Shown here: in pieces, positions 1 through 5,205 of the stretch | Numbering within the stretch: the first letter of the stretch is position 1 | Layout of the letters: each line of letters opens with the position of its first letter | Assembly (NCBI GenBank): GCA_002254335.1 | Contig: NIVA01000156.1 | Coordinates: 1-7,071, forward strand | Length of the DNA: 7,071 nt | Reading direction: 5' to 3' | Source: Bacteroidetes bacterium 4572_114 | GTDB lineage: Bacteria; Bacteroidota; Bacteroidia; Bacteroidales; 4484-276 | Program-made: the position numbers and the translations under genes | The notes under the pieces: generated by a model | What the model saw: the letters and a program-made list of their open reading frames with translations, nothing else | Told to the model about the DNA's origin: nothing | Databases searched by the model: none

Positions 1-125
1 GGCTACATCAACTAAAAGGTTCGTTAAAAGGTATGTGGTCAGTATGGGTGGGTGGAAATTGGCGGATAATTTTTCAATTTGATGCCGGCGATGCTATGAA
101 TATCGATTACCTGGATTATCATTAA
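1..125 (+). CDS. higB: HigB-family toxin, C-terminal fragment (cut by window edge)
   Basis: The last 40 codons of a RelE/HigB-type toxin are visible, read in the frame starting at base 3 and ending at TAA 123-125. The translation contains LKGSLKGMWSVWVGGNWR, then IIFQFDAGDA and the terminal NIDYLDYH. This is the family's usual C-terminal half: the LKG..KG.WS segment, the GNWR strand, an acidic turn and a final DYxDYH. Family knowledge: HigB toxins are ribosome-dependent mRNA interferases that are neutralised by HigA, and the toxin gene comes first in the operon. Here higA starts 24 bp downstream, which fits that inverted order. The start codon and promoter lie outside the window, so it cannot be said whether the N-terminal half is intact. 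Confidence 0.85.
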   Translation, partial: LHQLKGSLKGMWSVWVGGNWRIIFQFDAGDAMNIDYLDYH

Positions 126-136
126 GTAGAATATAT

Positions 137-145
137 AAAGGAAAG
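137..145 (+). promoter_or_regulatory. Ribosome binding site of higA
   Basis: The purine run AAAGGAAAG lies four bases upstream of the ATG at 150 and supports that start. It lies inside the 24-bp higB-higA gap. Confidence 0.5.
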
Positions 146-149
146 TAGT

Positions 150-446
150 ATGAATAGAGAGAGAAAACCTACCCATCCCGGTGAAATATTGTATGAAGAT
201 GTAATTAAGGCAGTAGGGATTACAGTGACAGAAGCTGCAAAACGATTAGGTGTAACGCGGAAAGCATTATCACTATTACTAAATTGCAAAGTATCGCTAA
301 GTCCTGGAATGGCGATTAGAATAGGCAAGGCAACGAATACTACACCAGAGAGTTGGTTGTTTATGCAAGCGAAATTAGATTTGTGGTATGCTAACCGGCA
401 ATTGCCCGTAGTAAAATCATTTGAAAATTCGGTGCCCGCATTGTGA
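150..446 (+). CDS. higA: HigA-family antitoxin, HTH (XRE) DNA-binding protein
   Basis: A complete 98-residue protein. It begins with the family signature THPGEIL at residues 8-14. A helix-turn-helix follows at about residues 24-46 (ITVTEAAKRLGVTRKALSLLLN), then SPGMAIRIGKAT...PESWLFMQAKLDLW, the conserved C-terminal block of the HigA/VapI group. Family knowledge: HigA binds and neutralises HigB and represses the higBA promoter through the HTH. The length is normal for the family. The start at 150 is chosen for its purine-rich ribosome site and because the THPGE motif follows directly. It is read as one operon with the upstream higB end, and convergently to the yqeY-like gene at 553-1005. Assignment to the HigA family is firm; target specificity and activity cannot be seen. 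Confidence 0.93.
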   Translation: MNRERKPTHPGEILYEDVIKAVGITVTEAAKRLGVTRKALSLLLNCKVSLSPGMAIRIGKATNTTPESWLFMQAKLDLWYANRQLPVVKSFENSVPAL

Positions 447-449
447 ATT

Positions 450-475
450 TTACGGCAAGTGGGTTTAAGCCGTAA
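450..475. repeat. Small inverted repeat between higA and the yqeY-like gene
   Basis: TTACGGC (450-456) and GCCGTAA (469-475) form a perfect 7-bp stem with a 12-nt loop, starting four bases after the higA stop. Neither side carries a T-run, so it is at best a weak terminator or 3' stabiliser for higBA. Confidence 0.4.
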
Positions 476-476
476 G

Positions 477-560
477 TAAACTATTCCAAATTCAAACCCC
501 TTCCAAAACTCAAAAAAACATCCCCAAATACATAAACACCCTCATCAAAACACTACCCCA
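477..560. other. G-free (plus strand) tail between the convergent genes
   Basis: There are 84 consecutive bases without a G on the plus strand. The tract spans the convergent gap and includes the TAG stop (553-555) of the yqeY-like gene. On the minus strand, the sense of that gene, it is C-free and has G-runs at 497-500, 522-525, 539-541 and 556-559, followed by another at 565-569. The 14- to 21-base gaps between most G-runs are long for a classical G-quadruplex. No terminator hairpin is visible in it. Confidence 0.45.
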
Positions 561-1005
561 GCAACCCCCTAACAATCCCCGAAATAGATTTATTATCCGC
601 CTTTCCGGCCAGTTTCTTACTCGCCATGCCCATCACCTTTCCCATGTCTTTCATGCTTGTTGCACCAACCTGGTCAACTATTTCCTTTACAAGAACCTGT
701 AATTCTTCCTGGCTCATCTGTTCGGGCAGGTAGGCTTCTATTATCGCTGACTGATAAAGCTCTTCATCGGCCAGGTCTGCCCGGTTTTGTGATTTGTAAA
801 TCTCTGCTGATTCCTTACGTTGCTTCACCAGCTTTTGCAGAATCTTCAATTCCACCTCTTCCGGGATTTCGCCGGATGAAGTGTCTTTACCGGTTTTGGC
901 CAACAACAGGGCTGCCTTGATTGCCCGTAATGCTTCAAGTTTACGTTTGTCCCTTGCAAGCATAGCCTGCTTAAGATCGTCGTTAATTTTTACTGCTAAA
1001 TCCAT
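553..1005 (-). CDS. yqeY: GatB/YqeY domain-containing protein
   Basis: A 150-residue soluble, helix-rich, highly charged protein with no signal or membrane segment. It matches the YqeY family along its length. The N-terminal helical part contains KLEALRAIKAALLLAKT (residues 22-38). The middle is EVELKILQKLVKQRKESAEIY (about 51-71). The C-terminal part has EAYLPEQMSQEEL, then MKDMGKVMGMASKKLAGKADNKSISGIVRGLL, which resembles the tail domain of GatB that contacts tRNA. Family knowledge: free-standing YqeY proteins resemble this GatB domain, but their role is not settled. It is the last gene of the minus-strand cluster, 68 bp after ftsZ. The start ATG is preceded by an A/C-rich leader without a Shine-Dalgarno motif, as often in Bacteroidetes. 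Family assignment is secure; function is unknown. Confidence 0.93.
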   Translation of the reverse strand: MDLAVKINDDLKQAMLARDKRKLEALRAIKAALLLAKTGKDTSSGEIPEEVELKILQKLVKQRKESAEIYKSQNRADLADEELYQSAIIEAYLPEQMSQEELQVLVKEIVDQVGATSMKDMGKVMGMASKKLAGKADNKSISGIVRGLLG

Positions 1006-1017
1006 AATATTTCAATT

Positions 1018-1045
1018 GTTGTTTGTTGTTTGTTGTTTGTTGTTT
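1018..1045. repeat. 7-bp tandem repeat, four copies, in the yqeY leader
   Basis: GTTGTTT occurs four times head to tail (1018-1024, 1025-1031, 1032-1038, 1039-1045), followed by more T. On the sense strand of the gene this is AAACAAC x4, ending 12 bases before the start codon. It occupies the place where a ribosome binding site would normally be. Confidence 0.8.
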
Positions 1046-1051
1046 TTTTCA

Positions 1052-1066
1052 AACCCTGTCAGGGTT
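1052..1066. repeat. 15-bp palindrome between ftsZ and the yqeY-like gene
   Basis: AACCCTG and CAGGGTT flank one central base, eight bases after the ftsZ stop on the transcribed strand. As RNA the central bases must unpair, leaving a short GC-containing hairpin. The run after it in the minus direction is A, not T, so a classical intrinsic terminator is not supported. From memory, unverified, this motif recurs between genes in Bacteroidetes genomes. Confidence 0.55.
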
Positions 1067-1073
1067 AAAAAGT

Positions 1074-2741
1074 TCAATCAGCCTTATTATGCAAAAAAGT
1101 ATTCTCACGCGAACTGATGCCCCCATCCTTATCGCCACGATTACTTTCGGGGCCGGATCCTTTTTTATCATCACTCAGTATAAAACGTGCCGTAACCGAT
1201 TCGGATGCCGGGACGACAGGGTTAAGCCGCACCTTTTTCCTGACAAAGGCCGGTTCCGATTCGAGGGTCTCCAAATCTTTCCCCTCACCCCCAAACTTCA
1301 TACTTAGCTCCCGCAACCTTTTCACCCGGTCGTTGGCCTTTTTATCCATCTCTTGTTTCTGAATGTCCTTTTCGGTTTGCTTCGGGCTTTCCTCTTTCTT
1401 TTTCGATGAAAAACCACCCAAAGTATAACCAATTTTTAATTTCCCGGTCTTCTCGGTTTTTTTTGTGATCACGGGCTTTTCAGAACTGGGTTCAAAAAGG
1501 GAGGGGTGTTTTATTTCCCCTGACGGCTTTTTTACCGGTTGGTCAAACATCAACATACCCTCTGTTGCTTTCGGCTTTTTGCCTGGGAAGTTTTTTTTTG
1601 TTTCAACAGGCTTTTCCTTTTTTATCAGATGAATCCCGTCCACCTCTTCAGGGTCCGGTCCGGTGACGACATTTTCAGTTTTTTGATCTTCGGTGTCCTG
1701 CTCCACAGGTAATTTATCCCCGAGGGTGTAAACCGTCTTTTTCTTTTCACGGTTAAAGGTCGATTCATCAATTTCTTCAGGAACATCAAAACCGGTAGCA
1801 ATCAGGGTGATGCTAATTTTATCCCCAAGTGACTCGTCCATCCCGTTCCCCCAAATTATTTCTGCGGTCTGCCCGGCCTCTTCCTGGATATAATCAGTGA
1901 TTTCGCCCACCTCATCAAAGGTAATCTCGTCCTTGCCCGAAGAGATGTAAAGCAAGATATCGCTTGCCCCACTGATCTTGTTATCGTTGAGCAACGGCGA
2001 ACTCAGGGCCTCCTTAACTGCCACGCCGGCGCGGTCTTCACCTTCTGCCGTGGCAGATCCCATAATGGCCGTACCGCTGTTTTGCATTACGGTGTTCACA
2101 TCTTCAAAGTCCACATTTATATAACCTGCCACTGTAATAATCTCGGCAATACCTTTTGCAGCTGTCGTAAGAATATCATCTGCACGCCCAAACGCTTCCG
2201 AAAGCTTGAGGTTCCCGTGCATTTCGCGCAATTTTTCGTTGCTGATGATCAACAGGGTATCCACATATTTCTTTAGCTCTTCGATACCCGCCTCGGCCTG
2301 GAGCCTTCTTTTTCTCCCTTCAAACAAAAAGGGGATGGTAACGATACCTACAGTGAGTATGCCCAACTCCTTTGCAACCTTTGCAATTACCGGTGCTGCC
2401 CCAGTGCCCGTGCCACCACCAAACCCGGCTGTTACAAACAACATTTTGGTATTGGTTTCGAGGTACTTCCTGATATCCTCAATGTTTTCTTCAGCCGACA
2501 TGCGGCCCACATCCGGTTTTGAACCAGCCCCCAGGCCATTAACACCGAGTTGTATCTTATTGGGTATCGGGCTCATGTCCATGGCTTGGGAATCGGTGTT
2601 ACAGATAATAAAATCCACGCCCTTTATGCCTTGCTTGTACATGTGTGTAATAGCATTGCTTCCCCCGCCACCCACACCAAGTACCTTGATGATCGATGAT
2701 TTGTCCTTTGGTGCATCAAATGCCAACATTTCGTCTTTCAT
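1074..2741 (-). CDS. ftsZ: Cell division protein FtsZ
   Basis: A 555-residue tubulin-like GTPase that polymerises at midcell into the Z ring. Nucleotide-binding motifs are present: GVGGGGSNA (22-30), GLGAGSKPDVGR (69-80) and the tubulin signature GGGTGTG (108-114). The T7 catalytic loop is NVDFEDV (209-215), with both acidic residues. The core ends near ITLIATGF (311-318). A long K/E/P-rich linker of about 170 residues follows. The conserved Bacteroidetes-type tail then appears: EPAFVRKKVRL (496-506), ARFILSDD (518-525) and NTFLHNKAD at the very end. The length exceeds the roughly 380-400 residues of enterobacterial FtsZ because of this linker, which is common in the phylum. The start is supported by AGGAG nine bases upstream and by the family N-terminus. 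A 665-bp repeat-filled spacer separates it from ftsA. Confidence 0.98.
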   Translation of the reverse strand: MKDEMLAFDAPKDKSSIIKVLGVGGGGSNAITHMYKQGIKGVDFIICNTDSQAMDMSPIPNKIQLGVNGLGAGSKPDVGRMSAEENIEDIRKYLETNTKMLFVTAGFGGGTGTGAAPVIAKVAKELGILTVGIVTIPFLFEGRKRRLQAEAGIEELKKYVDTLLIISNEKLREMHGNLKLSEAFGRADDILTTAAKGIAEIITVAGYINVDFEDVNTVMQNSGTAIMGSATAEGEDRAGVAVKEALSSPLLNDNKISGASDILLYISSGKDEITFDEVGEITDYIQEEAGQTAEIIWGNGMDESLGDKISITLIATGFDVPEEIDESTFNREKKKTVYTLGDKLPVEQDTEDQKTENVVTGPDPEEVDGIHLIKKEKPVETKKNFPGKKPKATEGMLMFDQPVKKPSGEIKHPSLFEPSSEKPVITKKTEKTGKLKIGYTLGGFSSKKKEESPKQTEKDIQKQEMDKKANDRVKRLRELSMKFGGEGKDLETLESEPAFVRKKVRLNPVVPASESVTARFILSDDKKGSGPESNRGDKDGGISSRENTFLHNKAD

Positions 2742-2750
2742 AATTTTTTA

Positions 2751-2755
2751 CTCCT
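2751..2755 (-). promoter_or_regulatory. Shine-Dalgarno site of ftsZ
   Basis: On the minus strand AGGAG stands nine bases before the ftsZ ATG. It is the clearest SD-like site of the minus-strand genes in the window; ftsA, ftsQ and the yqeY-like gene show only A-rich leaders. Confidence 0.6.
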
Positions 2756-2756
2756 A

Positions 2757-2776
2757 TTTATTGATTTTTATTGATT
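2757..2776. repeat. 10-bp direct repeat, two copies, next to the ftsZ ribosome site
   Basis: TTTATTGATT is repeated exactly twice without a gap (2757-2766 and 2767-2776). On the sense strand it reads AATCAATAAA x2, immediately before the ATAGGAG ribosome site. The 10-bp period is about one helical turn, so a protein-binding site is possible, but AT-rich leader sequence by chance is also plausible. Confidence 0.5.
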
Positions 2777-2841
2777 AATGCTTCTTTATTGTTCAAATTA
2801 AATTGTTATCTTTATTAGGCCTGAAAGATTTGGGATAGAAT

Positions 2842-2893
2842 ATTGGAGTAGTGGAGTATTGGAGTAGTGGAGTAGTGGAGTGGTGGAGTGGTG
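2842..2893. repeat. Short 8-bp array in inverted orientation to the main array
   Basis: Six full units of the form NNTGGAGT (2842-2889) are followed by a half unit GGTG (2890-2893). The core TGGAGT is the reverse complement of ACTCCA, found in units such as TACTCCAT of the larger array at 3020-3396. The two arrays therefore form an inverted pair separated by 126 bp. This one ends about 100 bp before the ftsZ start. Confidence 0.85.
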
Positions 2894-3019
2894 TAAATTT
2901 GTCATGTTGTGTTGTATTATTTTGCATATGAATCATCCCAATCTTTTTGTTTTATTTTATTTTTCCTTTCTACCATAAATCAATATATTTTTCCTACACC
3001 CCACCTCTTTACCATTCAT
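2894..3019. other. Non-coding segment between the two inverted arrays
   Basis: AT-rich and, on the plus strand, increasingly pyrimidine-rich sequence. No gene, RNA gene, convincing TTTG/TAnnTTTG-type Bacteroidetes promoter or terminator was recognised. It would be the loop if the flanking arrays paired in the transcript. Confidence 0.5.
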
Positions 3020-3396
3020 TTCTCCATTTACTCCATTACTCCATCTCTCCATCTCTCCATCTCTCCATTACTCCATTTCTCCATCTCTCCATTACTCCAT
3101 CTCTCCATCTCTCCATTTCTCCATCTCTCCATTACTCCACCTCCCCATTACTCCATTTCTCCATCTCTCCATCAGTCCACCTCCCCATCACTCCATTTCT
3201 CCATCTCTCCATTTCTCCATCTCTCCATCTCTCCATTTCTCCATCTCTCCATTTCTCCATTACTCCACCTCTCCATTACTCCATTTCTCCATCTCTCCAT
3301 CTCTCCATCTCTCCATTTCTCCATCTCTCCATCTCTCCATCACTCCATTTTTCCATTTCTCCATTTTTCCATTTTTCCATCTTTCCATCTCTCCAA
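3020..3396. repeat. 47-unit 8-bp tandem array (NNCTCCAT) between ftsA and ftsZ
   Basis: The plus strand reads as 47 consecutive 8-base units, consensus NNCTCCAT, with NN usually CT, TT or TA. The phase is kept from 3029 to 3396, with one extra T at 3028. On the transcribed strand the unit is ATGGAGNN, almost pure purine apart from the T of ATG. A higher-order 5-unit (40-bp) block is visible: 3133-3172, 3173-3212 and 3261-3300 share the order (TACTCCAC or variant), CTCCCCAT or CTCTCCAT, TACTCCAT or CACTCCAT, TTCTCCAT, CTCTCCAT. Five of the six units at 3349-3396 next to ftsA are degenerate (TTTTCCAT, CTTTCCAT, CTCTCCAA), as expected at the ageing edge of an array. The array stops ten bases from the ftsA stop codon. 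The 8-base period is not a multiple of three and there is no coding signal. Confidence 0.95.
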
Positions 3397-3406
3397 TCCC
3401 CCTCCC

Positions 3407-4696
3407 CTACTCCGGGTCGTTTTCAAAGAAATCCTGTATCTTCTTTAAAAAACTGGGGGGCCTTTTTTCGCGTTTTTCTTTGTTCTTTTTCTTTTCTGTT
3501 TTTGGGTCGGTAATTACCCTGGCCTCCCTTTCCTTTTGCTGTTCCAAGCGGTCGAGGCCTTCTATCACCAGGCCAATCCCGGTTGAATACATCGGGCTGG
3601 CCATATCATCGGGCACATCCCTGGCAAGGTGTTCGTTTGGGTAACCTATCCTGGTATCCATCCCGGTCATAAATTCAGTAAGCTGGGCTGCATGTCGAAG
3701 CAATGCCCCCCCGCCCGTCAGGACAATACCGGCGATCATCTTTTTTTCAAACCCTGAGTTTTTAATCTCATAATAAATATGTTCGATGATCTCCTCCATC
3801 CTTGCCTGGACGATGCTGGCCAGGTTTTTCAGGCTGATCTCCTTCGGCGGCCTTCCCCTGAGGCCCGGGATAGCAACAATTTCCTCATCCTTGTTTTCGT
3901 TGGCCAGTGCCGACCCGAATTTCACCTTTAGCTCCTCCGCATGTTTGCGGATGATGGTGCACCCCTCTTTCACATCTTCGGTAATGATGTCGCCACCAAG
4001 GGGAATAACCGCTGTGTGCCTGATGATGCCATCCTGAAAAATGGCGATGTCGGTGGTACCGCCACCAATATCCACAAGTACTACACCTGCCTCTTTTTCT
4101 TCCTCGCTTAATGTGGCATTGGAGGATGCTATCGGCTCCAATATCAGATCGACCACCTCAAGGCCGGCCTTCTTTACGCATTTGTAAATATTTTTTGCTG
4201 CCGTGGTCTGGCCGATGATGATATGAAAATTTGCCTCCAGCGAATTTCCAAGCATCCCGATAGGTTGCCTGATGCCCTGTTCGTTGTCGATGATATACTC
4301 CTGTGGTATCACATCGATGATCTCGTCGCCCGGGCTCATGTTGAGGTTGTACATGCTGTTCAGCAATGTATCGATGTCGTTCTGGCTTATTTCTTCCTCA
4401 TTGCTTTCGCGGATAATACTGCCACGGTGCTGCACGCTTTTGATGTGCTGGCCGGCAATGCCAACATTCACATAAGTAATATCCGCACCGGATTTCTGCT
4501 CGGCTTCCTCTATCGCAGTCCTGATGGACTGAACAGTATTTTCGATATTGGACACGATGCCCCGCTTCACCCCAATTGATTCGGTTTTTCCATATCCCAG
4601 GATTTCAATCTTTCCAAATTCGCCACGCCTGCCAACGATAGCAGCAATTTTGGTCGTCCCAATGTCCAACCCTACAATTATTTCTGATGATTCCAT
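3407..4696 (-). CDS. ftsA: Cell division protein FtsA
   Basis: A 429-residue actin/Hsp70-fold ATPase that anchors FtsZ filaments to the inner face of the cytoplasmic membrane and recruits later divisome proteins. The ATP-site motifs are all present: phosphate-1 VGLDIGTTK (8-16), phosphate-2 VDIGGGTTDIAIF (208-220) and the adenosine motif IVLTGGGALL (324-333). The FtsA-specific 1C (SHS2) subdomain falls between about residues 84 and 165, including VIPQEYIIDNEQGI. A charged linker (about 388-412) leads to the amphipathic helix PSFLKKIQDFF (414-424), the membrane-targeting sequence, so the protein is complete. The ATG is preceded by an A-rich leader (AAATAAGAT) without a strong SD. Upstream lie three tandem 39-bp palindromic repeats and then ftsQ; downstream the TAG stop abuts the 8-bp array. 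Confidence 0.98.
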   Translation of the reverse strand: MESSEIIVGLDIGTTKIAAIVGRRGEFGKIEILGYGKTESIGVKRGIVSNIENTVQSIRTAIEEAEQKSGADITYVNVGIAGQHIKSVQHRGSIIRESNEEEISQNDIDTLLNSMYNLNMSPGDEIIDVIPQEYIIDNEQGIRQPIGMLGNSLEANFHIIIGQTTAAKNIYKCVKKAGLEVVDLILEPIASSNATLSEEEKEAGVVLVDIGGGTTDIAIFQDGIIRHTAVIPLGGDIITEDVKEGCTIIRKHAEELKVKFGSALANENKDEEIVAIPGLRGRPPKEISLKNLASIVQARMEEIIEHIYYEIKNSGFEKKMIAGIVLTGGGALLRHAAQLTEFMTGMDTRIGYPNEHLARDVPDDMASPMYSTGIGLVIEGLDRLEQQKEREARVITDPKTEKKKNKEKREKRPPSFLKKIQDFFENDPE

Positions 4697-4741
4697 ATCT
4701 TATTTCTATTTATGGTTCTAATTAAATTAATCCTATCATTA

Positions 4742-4849
4742 TATAGGCGCACGGCCGTGCGCCTCTACATTTCAATACAATATAGACGCACGGCCGTGCG
4801 CCTCTACATTTCAATACAATATAGACGCACGGCCGTGCGCCTCTACATT
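4742..4849. repeat. Three tandem 39-bp repeats, each with a GC-rich palindrome
   Basis: The period is exactly 39 bp: 4742-4780, 4781-4819 and a third, 30-base partial copy 4820-4849. Each copy holds a GC-rich palindrome followed by the AT-rich linker TACATTTCAATACAATA or its start. In the first copy the palindrome is perfect over 20 bp (AGGCGCACGGCCGTGCGCCT, 4745-4764). In copies two and three a G-to-A change (at 4786 and 4825) leaves a 14-bp perfect core. In minus-strand RNA, the sense of ftsQ and ftsA, that change gives a G-U pair and keeps the stem; in plus-strand RNA it gives an A-C mismatch. No T-run follows any stem, so they are not ordinary terminators. They fill most of the 161-bp ftsQ-ftsA gap. 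Confidence 0.95.
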
Positions 4850-4857
4850 ATGGGTCG

Positions 4858-5205
4858 TTATTTTTTACAAACCACCTGGTTTTTGTATTTTAAATTCAGG
4901 ACGTTAATATTTTCGATACCAACTTTTGACATCCCTGCCTGGTAAAATGCCAACAGGTTTTCAAATTTTATTTCAAGGTCGTCCACATCGCCCAACAGGA
5001 TTATGTATTTGCCATTTTCGGGTATTAGCTCTATCTCACCCTTTTTGTTTACATAAACCTGCTTGATATGATTTTTTAAAAAATGGTTTCCCTCTAATTT
5101 CCCGGCAAGGAAAAACAGCTTTGACAAAACGGGATTTTTATCAGTTTCCTGTGTAAGGCCAATTATTTTTTCCCTCTTTAATATTTCCGCTGGCAACCAC
5201 CACAT
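4858..5205 (-). CDS. ftsQ: FtsQ, C-terminal part (out of frame with the N-terminal part)
   Basis: This frame carries the C-terminal half of Bacteroidetes FtsQ. It includes NPVLSKLFFLAGKLEGN, the segment KQVYVNKKGEIELIPENGKYIILLGDVDDLEIKF (the beta-rich domain after POTRA) and the typical end INVLNLKYKNQVVCKK. The first ATG of the frame (5205) has no ribosome site, and MWWLPAEILKRE after it is an out-of-frame reading of VVVASGNIKE; true FtsQ sequence begins near the A6 run at 5166-5171. Taken with the N-terminal piece the gene spans 4858-5623. Deleting one A from the run gives a 254-residue protein reading ASGNIKEGKIIGLTQETDK across the junction, a normal length. The half shows no further stops or decay, which favours a sequencing error or a very recent mutation over an old pseudogene. 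Confidence 0.85.
   Translation of the reverse strand: MWWLPAEILKREKIIGLTQETDKNPVLSKLFFLAGKLEGNHFLKNHIKQVYVNKKGEIELIPENGKYIILLGDVDDLEIKFENLLAFYQAGMSKVGIENINVLNLKYKNQVVCKK

Noticed and set aside
1052..1066. Intrinsic terminator after ftsZ
   Set aside because: The palindrome has almost no loop and is followed by A rather than T in the minus direction.
2206..2778. Plus-strand open frame opposite the ftsZ 5' half
   Set aside because: It is a shadow of ftsZ, whose frame is fully explained by GTPase motifs.
2778..2841. Bacteroidetes-type promoter for ftsZ
   Set aside because: A TTAATTTG-like stretch on the minus strand resembles the TAnnTTTG box, but one key base differs and no TTTG lies at the right distance upstream.
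3260..3409. ftsA frame continuing past its TAG stop through the array
   Set aside because: The frame is open for about 48 codons to a TAA at 3260-3262, but this follows from the repeat composition, and the FtsA amphipathic helix right before the TAG shows the normal C-terminus.
2909..3513. Two long plus-strand open frames (2909-3448 and 2947-3513) encoding repeated LHLSISPL-like peptides
   Set aside because: They are translations of the 8-bp array, whose common units contain no stop in these frames. The protein period of eight residues is just three 8-base units. No ribosome site or family resemblance; one frame runs into antisense ftsA.
4742..4849. CRISPR array
   Set aside because: The copies are directly tandem with an identical linker instead of unique spacers, only about two and a half copies exist, and no cas gene is present.
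4712..4945. Plus-strand open frame with 13-residue repeats (RRTAVRLYISIQY)
   Set aside because: The 39-bp DNA repeat is a multiple of three and so translates as repeats; the frame runs into antisense ftsQ and has no ribosome site.
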